From: Ophioderma brevispina
Taxonomy: Eukaryota > Echinodermata > Ophiuroidea > Amphilepidida > Ophiodermatidae
Direction of reading: 5' to 3'
Length of the DNA stretch: 64,000 nucleotides
Assembly: GCA_023653785.1 (NCBI GenBank)
Contig: JAMKCH010084921.1
Coordinates: 1 to 64,000 of the forward strand
Shown: piece by piece, positions 34,156-46,736 of the stretch
How the letters are laid out: each line of letters opens with the position of its first letter
How positions within the stretch are numbered: position 1 is the stretch's first letter
Position numbers and translations under genes: made by a program
Notes under the pieces: generated by a model
Databases searched by the model: none
Seen by the model: only the letters and a program-made list of their open reading frames with translations
What the model was told of the DNA's origin: nothing

Positions 34156-35111
34156 TTAATGATACATATATCGTAAAGGATTCTCCAGGCAATTAGCAAT
34201 TTGGGAAAACATAAAAAAAGATGTGTCTGTTGAACTTAGTTTAGTTTATAACGCATTTATCTTCGAGTCAAGTCGTGCGGTATTCGTTGGATGCAGCATT
34301 AAACTGCAAGCGTTGATTTGAAGCGCTGACGTACACACATACACATTTAAAGCTATACCTCCATTTCCCTACCTCCGTTAAGTGACGTCAGCACAAGATT
34401 TGATAATCGCACAGTAAAAACCGCACGCGCTGGATTACAACCTGAATGGCATTTTAACATGAGCGCACAAAAGAGGCCAATCATAACGCGTGCGTAAAAG
34501 CTGTGACATCACTGCACGCCCAGGGCCGCAAAATAAACCGAAGGCAATGCCTCGGGGCCCTACCAGTTGCCTTGATGCCCCAAATTTTGCCATTCTTGGC
34601 CATTTATTAACATGTAATGGTCTTGATGCACTTTTACACAATTGAACATGCCTTGAAAATTGGGGCCCTTTAAAAATTTATTTTGCAACCTAACTGCACG
34701 GAGGGTTAGAGAAATAAACCATAGGCACTAGAGAAGCGGCACAAGAAATATCTGCATGACATTGTTGAGTTACCAGGACTCGTGGAAGATAAATGCACTA
34801 TCGTTATCGGTCATAATGTAACTTATCTTGTTGATTGCACTTTTGCGTTAACAGCTTCATAGCATATGGTCTATTTTATTGTCCATTGTTAGGAGGTTTA
34901 GGTGAAATGCACAAGGCATTGTACTTGTATCTGAAATGTGGTTTTGTTCATATGGATCTTTCGAACCAAGAACTTCATGTATCACATACAAGTGCACGCA
35001 CGGCATCTCAAACTCATATTTACTCACACAAGCACGCACATGTCAGACTACGCAAGCACACACACCACATACATACTACACGATATTAATTCTTATATTT
35101 GTTTTTCACAC

Positions 35112-35245
35112 CTGTTTTCTTGTAATCTTCATATTCTGAATTAAGCAGCTGATGAATATTGGTACTGCACCAAAGCATCTATCAACAGTTCTTGTTTTAG
35201 TGAAGTCCCTGATGCTTATATGAGTTAGACCCCCGCTGCTTCAAA
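35112..35245 (-). pseudogene. Importin-alpha exon 3, copy B
   Basis: The acceptor ATTATAG and donor CAG|GTGTG are good. Across frames it reads FEAA, VLTH, SGTSL, TRTV, GAVPIFI, then LLNSEYEDYKK. The last part is closer to the family consensus (SPHEDVREQ) than copy A is. It carries several one-base deletions (134 bp against 141 in copy A). It could be an alternative exon, a decayed duplicate or the other haplotype. Confidence 0.65.
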
Positions 35246-36713
35246 CTATAACTAAATTTACAAAGATCAAACATATTGAGCATTACATCCAAAGAAATTA
35301 CATTTGTGTACAAAGGTTGTTATTGAGGAAAACCAATTAATATTAATAACAACACATTGTTGGGCCCCATTGATAACAGTCTTGCAATGTTGGGCCACAG
35401 TAACTTATTCCACTGCAATGAGTGCAGTGCTGCTGCACTGCGATATATCAAATCACTCTCTGCTGCGAATTGACACAAACCACTGCAAATGCCCAAGGTT
35501 ACAAAACGAATTTTTTAACTTTGTTGCACCACACCGCTACTGCATTGCAGTATGGGCAGAGGACGCTATCAGGCAATGTGCACCACACTGCAATGCACTG
35601 CAGTGAGTGCAGTGGATGTCTGAATGGACCTAACACCACACATGATGTCATCATAATGGATTTTAAAAGGCCACTACAGTGGATAAAAATTATTTGGACA
35701 GGAGATACACACACCTCATTTAAGCTACGCGGATGGTCGGCGCATACTTTGACCAATTATACATCGCGAAATGAGGTGCGATGTTACTCCTGGCTCACGC
35801 AGTCCATCGTGTGCAATGTCGGTCCAACAAATTATTAATCGGACTGTAGTCAAATCTAATTTTCGTGATTGCCACCTGCCCTTCAAATTTTTCATTTTCA
35901 TCAGAATTCATTAAAAATATTATATTGACTATAGATTTCACCTCGCTCATCGGTCATAATACTAGCGTATTTTGCAGGTTACTCCATGTAATTTCAGCTC
36001 AAAAAATTCAATAGGAGCCGTAGAGACATGAAGAGAGTTGAATGGGGTTTATATAGGGTTATTCCCCACTAACGACTAACCCCGGGACTTTGGCTATTCT
36101 ATAAGCAAAGATTGCACTCAGCAGTTCATTGATTTAGCACAGTAGTGAAGGGATGAACCATTGCTGAAAGCTATCAAGACAGCAATTGCCGACAGATGCA
36201 TGCTCTAGAATTCGAGCCATAATGTCTCGCCCGAGGCCATTTTTCATTGGAAACTGTAACCTGATATTGGCTGGTCTGCCCAAAGAAGTGTTTGGCAGCA
36301 TGCCTCAAGTAGCAAATCATACTACTACTAAAAGTCCTGGTTGTGCAAGGCCCAGGAAAATGCCTAGCCAGTGGTCACGTTAAGGGTGTTAAAATATTTT
36401 AGAGGAAATCTCATTGCCAGGGAAGAATATTACCCCCATGCCAAATTTTGGCCGATTCCTGACAATTGATTCTCCTTCCACTTCTACGCAACTCATTACA
36501 ACGGTATTATTGACCAAACTATGGGCATATTCAAGACTAACCTTTGAATATGTTTTAATTTCTTGAAAGAATGCTCATTGCTGTGATTGGCTAAGACAAA
36601 AACAAACCACTCGATCGATATGTGTTCAATATTTCAATTTTAAACAAAAATGTAAAACTTAACGGCAGTTTCTTCAAGACTGTGGCATGGATCGCAAGTA
36701 GATGAAAAAGTAC

Positions 36714-36803
36714 CGGTAATGTGCTGTTGGGGTCCCTCTTCAAAAACTCCACAAAGTTAGCCACTATGCCAGTCTGAATAACCTCGTCATCGGGGATTGG
36801 GTT
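36714..36803 (-). pseudogene. Importin-alpha exon 2, copy B
   Basis: The acceptor ATTTCAG is kept and the donor region is CCG|GTACTT. It encodes [20 protein letters not shown] then PNSTLP, differing from copy A at a few residues. A two-base net deletion near the start (CCCAATCCCCGATGACG) breaks the frame relative to copy A. Confidence 0.7.
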
Positions 36804-36985
36804 CTGAAATGAAATTTGGTTCAATTTCTATATGAATATTGAGAAACAAATAAGCAAACTAAAAACCACCCTTCGCACACCCATATTTTCTGTTTGGCTC
36901 ATTTTGAGTGTGAGAATATTATCAGATCCAGACATCAGTTTATACAAACCCAAAAAAAGCTTTCCTAGAGAATGTTCAGCAAAAT

Positions 36986-37337
36986 TGAAGGTCAGGTTCC
37001 GATTGCTATTAGCTTGTCCCCAGGGTCAAAATTTTGTATCAGGAAGCACTATTTTTCTCATTTTCCTGGGAAATAGGATAACGGGATGTTGTTTGGATAT
37101 TATGAGTGGAAAATGTGCCCCATTTGATGACCAATATTAATTTTGCACAGGATTCTGTGGGGATTACAAAATCTCACTTTTAGCTCTCACTTGAAAATGA
37201 GTTGAAACATCGGCGGGAAAACGGGTTGGGTGAAATATCGGCGCAAAAAAAAATTTACAGGAGTTTTGGGGTTGTGAAGGCCATTCTATCAAGATGAAAG
37301 AAATATCAGACTTAAAGTCGGGGTCATCCCCCTTTAA
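36986..37337. repeat. TTAA MITE (AGGTCCATG family), copy 4
   Basis: Corresponds to copy 1 (22,406-22,734) at the equivalent intron position of the duplication. Its left end is degraded (TTGAAGGTCAGG) and the right end CATCCCCCTTTAA is intact. It contains a short internal duplication around GAAATATCGGCGC. Confidence 0.65.
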
Positions 37338-37686
37338 AGGTACTATCAGGATTTGTCAAATCAGAAATCGGAAAAATCATCAAAAATCAGATTTTCACCA
37401 TGTAACAGCTAATAACAACATACTCTGCAAGGGATATGACGTGAAAAGCAACCTAATAAAGAAAAAATCTGACATTTTAGTCAATACTTTCCATACGGAC
37501 ACTTAATACAGCAATAAATGAATGGAGATTTATTTTTTAAACTGCTGTTTTCTTCCTTTTTGTAATTTTTCATTTGGAGAGAAATACACTTATGCAAATT
37601 CTACGGACTTATTCTTCACTTTTGACTAATCATTGCAAATGTCGAAATTTTGAACTCTCTGGGAGGGATCCCGATTGTGCCTTTAA
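37335..37686. repeat. ACTATCAG-family MITE, unbroken copy
   Basis: It begins TTAAAGGTACTATCAGGATTTG and ends GATTGTGCCTTTAA. This is the empty-site version of the element that the LINE interrupts in copy A. Confidence 0.7.
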
Positions 37687-38532
37687 ATATCTCACTAAAA
37701 GAAGGGTTACCTCGAATAGAGCTAATTTCCTTTGCCCTCACAGAACAGAACGAACTAGGTCATGTCATTCAAAGTTAAGTCCAGAAAGCTCTCATGCCAG
37801 TATGTAATTGTAGACCATAAACTCTACCCTTCGCACTGATCTACATCATGTGGTTTATTGTTAACAAATAATGCACACGACGGAGGGTAGGTGTGAAGGG
37901 TATGCATATTATATATTGTTCTACGGGAAGACGACTTATTATGCATGCAATCAATTTTATACTTTAATTGTGCCATGTTTAGAACTGATGAATGTAATGA
38001 ACATTGTACATGCCATGAACATGTACTGAAGCCAACTTCAAAACTGAGACGGATATAAAACTTGTAACCCACAAAGAAATGGTAATATGCAAAAAGTTTG
38101 GCTGCATTTATATGTGTAATCGCATACAACGGTTTCTCCTGATTCAGGCTAAAACATTGTGATGTTCGTTCACTTTGGGAGGATTGTTTTGGAACCACCA
38201 TGATTAGAAACGTCCCAGCTCAGTGACATCACAATGATGTTATGATATACGTCGATGGCAAGAAAAATTAGTTTCATTAATTTTGTACAGCTATTTTGGG
38301 AGTCCAGCAAGCACCAAAAAAATAATAAACCCAAAAATTAACCAATTTACAGGTATTTAAAAAAAATCACAAAAAACTGCGGACAGTGGTACATGTAATT
38401 AACACCATTAAACAATTGCAAAAAACACACACAACGACACAACCACACAGAAGTAAACCTGCTGTGGCAAAACCCCTGTGGCTTTTTAAGCCAGGGGATA
38501 AAAGGGAGGGCAGGGAACACCCTTTCACTCAC

Positions 38533-38632
38533 CCTTATGATAACATTTCCTAAATTTCTGTTGTGGCTATCAGTTGACGGTTGTTGGTTCTTAACACTTC
38601 ACCTGCATGCACCATCTCTGGTGGTAATGAGC
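38533..38632 (-). pseudogene. Importin-alpha first visible exon, copy B
   Basis: Recognisable PPEMVHAG, RQLIAT and KFRK-type fragments match the copy A exon. The frame is broken at least three times and the acceptor reads TTTCATC in place of TTTCAG. The donor GTGAGT is kept. As written it is not functional. Confidence 0.6.
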
Positions 38633-40964
38633 CGATGAAATTAAAAAACCAATTTATTTCGTAGCAGGCCAGTTATTTTCTGGATGTAATTGACAGGATG
38701 TATTATGAGTATTAAAAATGGTCACGGTCAATTTAGATTTTTTCAAACACTGTTAAATGCATTTTTTCCCAAATTGAAAGGTGCTTGCTGAGCCAATAGT
38801 ACAGCAGTGTGCTCTTTAAATAATGTATTTTTTTTACAACTTGGGAGATTGCATTTTGAACTGCCCAAATGAACTATCAGCCCATGTTAAATAATCAGTC
38901 CAGCGGATCGTTTCAAGAGGATTCTTTTGCCATCTGCAATTGTTCACGTCAGAAGTACAGTGCTCCCAAGTCTGGGGTTTCTGTATGCATACATGTATAT
39001 AAATGGACTCACGTCATATCAATTAAAAAATGGGCTGCACCTCCAAAATCTTAATGGTAAACGGGCACCAGAGGAAGTGGCATTTCCTCAAAAGTTGACA
39101 AAAGTGTAATCACCATACCCATGCTTGAGGCATTGCGTTTCTGTATGAAGAGAGTGTGTTTCTTTAGAGTAAATGTAAGCAAATTCTGAGATAATCATAC
39201 TTGGTGCTAAAAAGATCAACTTTCTGAAGTCAGTCTGTCGGTAATCACTATCAGAAAAACCACTACATACTTGATTGATTTTGTTCCAATATGTTAGCTT
39301 ATTTCAAGGGTGTATGTGCATTGATTTCTGAAGTCACAAGGTCACATACAGAACAAGGTCACTTTAAAAAAGCAAATAACAGCAATTTTGGAAGAGCGCC
39401 CCAAATTTTAAAAAAATTGATATTTTTTTCCACAGTTATGTTGGTAATTGTTAGTGAAAATAACTTCAAACAAGGAATGCTCAAGAATGAGTATTATCAT
39501 AAAAATATAAGCGATTTTGTATAATTAGAATTGGGAGTCCCAGATTGGACTTGACGCAGCAGAGCTGGAAATGCTAATTAAGTTTATGTCCGTCCATGAT
39601 GATGATGAATAGTGACACCTCAAGAAAATGACCTCTAACTGACTTGCCTGAACAATTTGAACACAACCTAGAATGGATGAGCGGAGATATGTACATGGCG
39701 CTAGTTTATCACGGCTATTGTTCATATTGGAAGGCCGTTTTCGAGACGTGACTTTATTATCAGAGATCTCGATATTAATTATGCTAAAACAAAACTCCTT
39801 CGGTTTCGACACCTGGAAATTTGGGGGGCCACTCTTCATATAAATGTGCTATATTGCTTCAAATATTCATTCACCATTTGTTTGTGTTACCCATTTGCTA
39901 ACGAACATTCTGTGAACACTACTCTTTAAAGCGGGCACTGGCACATTTTCACAAAATATGAAATTTCTTAATTTGCCTAAATGATAGTCTAGGCCATTGG
40001 AAGAACAGAGAATATTTAACACATAAAAATAACAACCCCATAAACAGATAGGGACAATGATATGGGGATAAAGACATTCCAGGTAATTTGTAGGCCACTT
40101 TTAAGTTTGTCCATAACTTGAATAACAAATTAGATATTACATGAATATTTTTGACTCTACCAACTGATATTACAACCACAAAGGTTATAGACCGGGCAAA
40201 CAATGTGCATAGCGTGGGAAACATGCATACGCTGTGCGTGTTCTTGTGTTACACGCCCCCATTTTCATCGTCTGTTGAATTTAGCGTCGCCGGCGACGTA
40301 AAATAACAAAGCGTTTCTGTTTACCCATAATTGTGCTGATTTGTCTTAATCTTTTCGGGTGAGGGCTTTGTATATAAGTGCTTTACAACCATGCAAAAAT
40401 ATCGATTTTGAAAAAATCTGAGGCGCAATATTTTTCAAATGTGCCGTGTCTTCTTTAAAGGTTAATTTTATGATCCTAGCACCACGTTTTCATTTATGGT
40501 TCCTACTGTAGATATCCCCAAGAACCCCCAAAAAGAAGGGTTATTTCCAAAATTAAAGTTGGATTCTGATGGGCATTGTAAGGTATGCATAAATGTTTGT
40601 ATCACACGCTGCCTGACATAGACCACGGTGTTGTAATTTCTGTCCGTGACAGAGAAAATACAAAAATACGAATTCTAAAAGACAAGATCGAATTTGCACG
40701 TAAGATAGGTACACATACTTAATTAGGCCAAATTACAGAAACATTAAAAAATCTGAACTTTTCAGGGGGATGACGGCGGATTGGATCCAAATGCCCCTTT
40801 AAACATAGTACTTCATGCCAAACTACAGCCAAACTGAGATGATGTGACCTTGGTGGTTTACAAGCACAGACTTAGTGTCTGATCGTCCTTAGATAGAATT
40901 TAGAATGTGCATTAATTACTCAATGGCCTGTGGTACAAACTATAAACATCTGTGGTGAAATTTA

Positions 40965-41465
40965 GAGAAATAAAGGTATGATTTTGGAAACCGGTACTCT
41001 CTTTACAACGAATTGAACCCAAGGCGATACCATTATTTTAATGAAGAACGAGCCGGAGGCCGAGTTCTTCCACGCAAAACTAATGGTGTCGCCGGGTTCA
41101 AATTCGCGTTAAAAAAGGAAAGTTACGGTTCCAAAATCATACCTTTATTCTTCATTCTTAAACATCTTATCATTTAAGGTCATCTTGAACCCAAATTCGC
41201 GAATGCTTACGCGGTAAAATACAACAAGAAGGACTGCCACCACCCAGTGACAACAATGCAACAACCCGTTGAACGCGAACGATCATACGCAACGAGACGC
41301 CAAGTATGGCAGGCGCGCGCGAAAGTAGCAAAAGCGTTATGGTATGACGCGAAGCGCTTCAACCTAAAAATAACTCAATACGCGGCGCGTACTACATGGT
41401 CAATTTGAAACAATTAAACCGGGCACAACCAATGAAATGCTTTTACATTTTCACAGATGTTAAGA
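40965..41465 (-). repeat. Dispersed 0.47-kb repeat with foldback half, copy 2
   Basis: Inverted relative to the copy at 12.44 kb. The foldback half has ends TAAAGGTATGATTTTGGAAA (40,971-40,990) and GGTTCCAAAATCATACCTTT (41,127-41,146). The remaining half runs to TTACATTTTCACAGATG. Confidence 0.75.
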
Positions 41466-42194
41466 AATAAGTTTTCAATTACCTGCAGGTACTTCAAAAT
41501 TTACGAATAATTTATCTAGAAGGGACAAATTTGTAATTTTTTTTGCAAAGTGTCCAACCTTTTATACTGTATGCTGGACCATTTTACTTTACACAATTTT
41601 GTTTGAGTTTTGGTTCTGATGTGTAAGCATCCTGTTTGAGCAAGCATTTCATCCAGCACATTCATGTTATATGCCCTGGAGTGTAATCACTGTATTTTTT
41701 TGAGGGGTGGGGGCAGATGGACTTGCTATGCATGTCACTAGTCTGCACACTGTGTTGCCTATTCAGTACTATGTTACTGAGCATGAATGGGGAGTTGCAA
41801 ACCAGTGGATCGATTTTGATTGTCTGCTTTGCAGAATATAGTTGGCCAAGTATTTTAAATTATTTATTGTATCATCTCATTGGTTTCTTTTTTTTGTATG
41901 ATTGAATCGTATTTGTTTGTTTTAATAAATTTTTATAGCATGCAATATGGGGTTTTGTTCGGATGGTTTGAGTGCAATTGATATTATACGTGTCACTGCA
42001 AGTACACATGTATGTCAAGACCAAGGCAAGGGATTATGTACGACTTCCTTGAGTATCCTGCTTATCAGCAGCACAGTTTAGGCACAACATACTTTTTGTT
42101 TTATGTTGATTTATTGTAATTGCCAGAATAAAAAAAATACAGGCATTCACTGAAAGATCAATTCGTCTGCCGTTGTGGTTGTGAATGGAGCAGA

Positions 42195-42390
42195 GGTCAC
42201 AAATGGGGGCCAGTACCCCACTAGATGACCTTTGACCCAATCTTGAAGGTTCTGTGACTTTGGGACACACCTATGGCCCATGACCTCAGCTCCATGAAAA
42301 GGTATTTATTCTGACAAGTTGGGCATTTTTGGGGTCAAGGTCATTAGTGTCCACTGGATGACCTTGTTCCCCACTATTGAAGGTGTAACC
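42195..42390 (+). repeat. TGACCT-containing repeat fragment
   Basis: GATGACCTTTGACCC, CATGACCTCAGC, AAGGTCATTAG and GATGACCTTG occur within 200 bp. A related fragment with CCATGACCCTAATGACCTTTG lies at 11.93 kb. Confidence 0.4.
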
Positions 42391-45300
42391 TTACGGCGGT
42401 ATCGCGGTAAGTACGTAATCCTGTTTCTAAAATTAAAAAAAAAAAGTTGGAGTAGTGTGTGAATTGAAAATCTCAAGACTGGAATATACCGAAAGGCATT
42501 GCGGGAAAAAGGGATTCGCCCGTTAGAGATTACGTGTAAACTTTTCGGTGTCTGCGACCACCGAAGTACCCGCCAAAAAGGTTCAATTTCTCGCTAGGTT
42601 TATAGGTTCAGACCCAAGTACAAACATATTTAAAACAACCATAGTAACGGACCCTCTGATGCAAAACTTCCATAGAACCCCTCCGGTTTCCGGAGATATT
42701 GAGAGTTAGTTCATTTACCACATTCTCTATGACGGACTGAACGTTAATCCCTCGCGCAGTACAATTTAGATATATCTTTCGCAGTCTGTGACACATTAGA
42801 CTACACACTTTCCGGACCGCCGTAGGGTAAAACCTTTGGGACACTACCCATGGACTATTACCTCCATTGTGACATCTGAAAATTTGCACATGTGCCAAAC
42901 AGCAGGCAATTATGTGTAGGGGCCAGGGGGGGGACACGATCAGCTCGATTGGGGCATTGGGCATTTCCAACGGGTAATTTGGGGAAATGCTACGTGCATT
43001 TACATCGCACTCTCTGCCTCAGTGACATTACCCAAAATCAACTTTAAACCTTCTTCAAAAGATCTTAGTAATATCATGATTAATTTAGGACAAATATTAA
43101 CTTCAAAAATCTGTGAGGTTAGTCGATTAACTCGCTGCAAAACAGTGTTAATTTCCAAAAATTAAAAAACGGTCATGAAATATTCGTGACCCCAGGGCCT
43201 AGTTGTTAGTCAAGCGTTAGATGGTGTAACCGTTCGATATGCGTAAGAGCGCCTCCTACGATAGTGTTTGAAAAAAGGGACTAGCACCCGAAGTGATGCT
43301 AGTTTGACTTTGATGTTGCTGTTAGATTGGCACGTCCTACCCCCCTGGTTGGGGTGATAACAATGTTAACCACTATACATATAACATGTACTACCAATAA
43401 TTAGAAACAATTCCCTGTGTGCTGATCTGCAAGAAGACACAAAAATGAACTTATGAAATTAGAAACATTTGACAAACGACATAGTTTCCCTAAATCACAG
43501 ATATCAAGCCGCTTCTCGCATGACAAAATATTTCTACGTTCCCTAACTAGTCCTGTGCCTGAAAAAGAGTTGTAAACCAAAACAACTAAGTGTTTAACCT
43601 AAAGGAAATGGCAATTTGCTCTTTTGCGTAAATATTTATCCTGTAAAAATTGTGAATATTTTACACTGACTGAGAAATTTTAATTGTCAAATGTCAATTT
43701 TCTATAATACAGGAAAACCCCCCAACATTGAGATGCAGCTACAAAAATAGTAATAAAAATGTTAATTGCATTTATTTTTGTTAATTGTTTGAGTGAAGTA
43801 GCGGGGATAAAAAATATGAAATGAAAACAAGCACCTGCAAATTAATGCACCAAAACAAGAAAAATGCAAAACTACTTGTCGGTGATTGATAGAAATTATG
43901 AATTCATCCAGACCCTATTTTAATATTTGGCCGTATCAAATACAAACAGCATGCCAGTGCTCTATGCAACATGCATAGCAATAATTTCTGTCTCTCGAAT
44001 TCATCCCCCGATGAATTATGATTTTACACCAAACAGATCCATTCATGAAATTTCCATCTTGTATATTTGATAAAACAATTGTGTGGTCTGCCCCAAAAAA
44101 GGCTCCTTGCATTAGCACTGTACTGAAAAATCTCCAGAGATGCCTTAGTTCCAACAGACTCCTCCTTAGAAGGGGGGAATATCCAACAATTTTTATTGCT
44201 TTTTTTAGTCTAAACAACAGTAACTATAGTGCACATGCAAAATGTTGACACCTGAGAGAGCTCACACTAGAATTGTAATCGCAAAGTACATTTAAGTTTA
44301 ATATTTTATAAAACTGTGCCAAATTTCTGTCATATAAGAAATTAATTATGTACTTTCCATTTCCAGCTTGTTTTTAGCACATCTAACATAGAGTGGAAAT
44401 TGAGTGTCTGTAGAGGTTTAATATCAGTCAACTCAGTGTAATTTTGCTATCACTGTGCTATCTGTCAAGGATGGTTTTATCTCGGTGAGTATTAAAAAAA
44501 AATTGCATATGAAAATTTCACTGTTATCATAGACCCCCTGACTATCTCTGATGTCAAGGGTTATTACATAATTAGATGAGGTTTTTTACGATTTGATTGT
44601 ATCTTAGCATGCCTAGCAGTGTCTCTTTTTACAATCGTACATTAAAATGTGAAGCAGCATATCTCTGGAAAAGCTTTAACTAATGAGATACAAGGGCTTA
44701 GTAGTTGTGAGCATCGGTATGTTCACTAGTCGGCACTGGTTTCAAGCTACATGTTAGAATGAAACCTGCATAAAAAATCCGCTTCAATTTTAGGAGAAAA
44801 AATGTACAATTTAAAATTTAACAAATTTCTAATTAAAGGGCTTGCTCTGATTGGATGTTCTATTGTGCTCTCTACTTGATATGAGAGTGTGGCATTGCAC
44901 AAAATTACCCCATCAGGTAACCTTGGAAAACAAAACTGCGTTTTGTTGGTAGAAGCAGCAATATCATATTGCAAAGCCCTACTCAGCTAGTAATATTGGT
45001 GGATAACCATTAAAACGGCGTTATTTTAATCTGGGAATGAATGGATTGGGGGGGGACCATTCGTCCCAAAAGGCGAGCGGACGATACACCTTCCGTTTGC
45101 AAATAATGGGCGAAAGAGAAATGCACTGTGAGTTTAGGGCGAGTAGCCTATGTTTCTTCCTCAGTTACTCTGTTTAGTTGTCTTTTGTATTTCATAAGCA
45201 ACTTAAATTATAATATGAGTTGACCATTTGCCAGGGATACTAGTATTTTACAGGAACCAGGTAGTAAAAGGACTTTTTTTGCATAAATTTTCATAATCGA

Positions 45301-45913
45301 ATTCTGAAAAAATACGGACCAATCTACATTAAGCTCAAGAGCTGATTTTGACTTGCCACGGATTTACTCTCAGGCATTGGAGTAATATTTGTAGCATAGC
45401 CATAATCATCATCTTGAAAGCAGCTAAAATTAGTATGAGGCGTAGCAACTGCTATAGCCAATATCGCCTCATGTTATTGTCTATACAGTACAAAAGACAA
45501 CTGAATGGGAAATTTTCATTAAGGTTTATTTCACAGTAACTTTAGAGGGCACTAAAGTATAAGCCTGCAAAAATATTTGAGCCGTCCGCTTTGATGCGTT
45601 TATTCAGGCGGCGGCCAAGCCTCATTTTCATATAGCAACTCACCAAAAAAAGTCAAAATGGAAAATTTAAACCAATACAGAGTGCAAACCCACAAACCAA
45701 TTTGGGGCTTTTAGATGGGGAGGTCATGGGTGTGCCATGATCCACAAACGACCTCGTCCTCGTTCTTATTAATACATAAAGAAATCAGACATAACCCTTC
45801 CAGTGGAGTTGATTCTTCATCTCCAACTGTTTTGGAATAAGAAAATTATTCCTTGACAACATATAAAAAATTCAGAAGTTTTCATTCAAGATTTCAATTT
45901 TACGTGTTAAACC

Positions 45914-46057
45914 ATGGCAACGTCTGAAATTGGGTTTCTTGGCGGCCTCCCCGTGTTAGGAATTATGAAAGGTACTTGTTCTGATTGTCTTTACAACTCT
46001 TCTGACTGTCCGGAAGAGGAATGTCAAATTTTCGATCATGAAAGACAGCATTTTTAA
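45914..46057 (+). CDS. Small ORF, 47 residues, good Kozak context
   Basis: Unrecognised. The ATG is in the context AAACCATGG, close to the animal optimum. The frame encodes MATSEIGFLGGLPVLGIMKG and then a Cys-containing part with Cys at residues 22, 25, 32 and 37 (C-x2-C-x6-C-x4-C), and stops at TAA. A possible splice donor (AAAGGTACTT) after codon 19 means it could instead be a first coding exon. There is no other support. Confidence 0.22.
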   Translation: MATSEIGFLGGLPVLGIMKGTCSDCLYNSSDCPEEECQIFDHERQHF

Positions 46058-46736
46058 AAAGTGTTGTCTGAATTTTAGCTTTCCAATCCACTTCTTTCAA
46101 AGAACTGCATTTTAATGGTTAACTATCAATATAGCAGAGTAGGAAATAAGGCATTGGAATATATGCATTATAAGTGGAGGATACAAAAAGCCATGTTTTC
46201 CCGTTTTATTTTTTAACATTCAAATGATTGTCAGTGTCATCAGCAGAATGCAAATTAGTGTCCGTACATTTTTGTCTTGACGGGAGAATTTTTCTTGAGG
46301 TCTATTTACTAGCGTCTGAACTTGGGATCAAGGGGGTCCGGGTCTATTCTGGGTCTGTTCGGGTCCGAGAAAATAGTCGCTTGTATTCCTCGGTGAGGAA
46401 TAAGATGATGGAAGGATCTATCGACCACTGGCTAGGCGGTTCTTACAATTGGTTGGCAGCAGGGTTCTTGGGGTTTTAACTCCAAGCGAATCAAGTGATG
46501 ACTTAATTTGACTGTAATGACTATTGTACACTGCCATGTGTAATGCCGTCCTGCTATGCTCGTTGTGGACAAAGGTTAGTGTAAATTTTTTATTAGACAC
46601 TTTCAGCATTTCATGACACCTGGGGTTTGAGGTTGCATTTGCTATAAAACCTAGTGTTCCAATTTTCAAAGCTTCATATTTGATTTTTAAAACCCAAAAA
46701 TACATGGCCTCGGGACGCTTGTGTCGTCCGCCATCG

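Larger units (their letters stand above)
34166..39776. repeat. Segmental tandem duplication, copy B (compact)
   Basis: Collinear with 19,153-33,806, with importin-alpha-like exons at 35.1, 36.7 and 38.5 kb. It lacks the mobile-element insertions of copy A but has about 0.1 kb of its own near 36,841-36,950. It ends at ATCAGAGATCTCGATATTAATT. Confidence 0.85.

Noticed and set aside
42608..42970. 120-codon minus-strand ORF
   Set aside because: The sequence is not recognisable and there are no supporting splice sites or start context; a fragment of a repeat or a chance frame is as likely.
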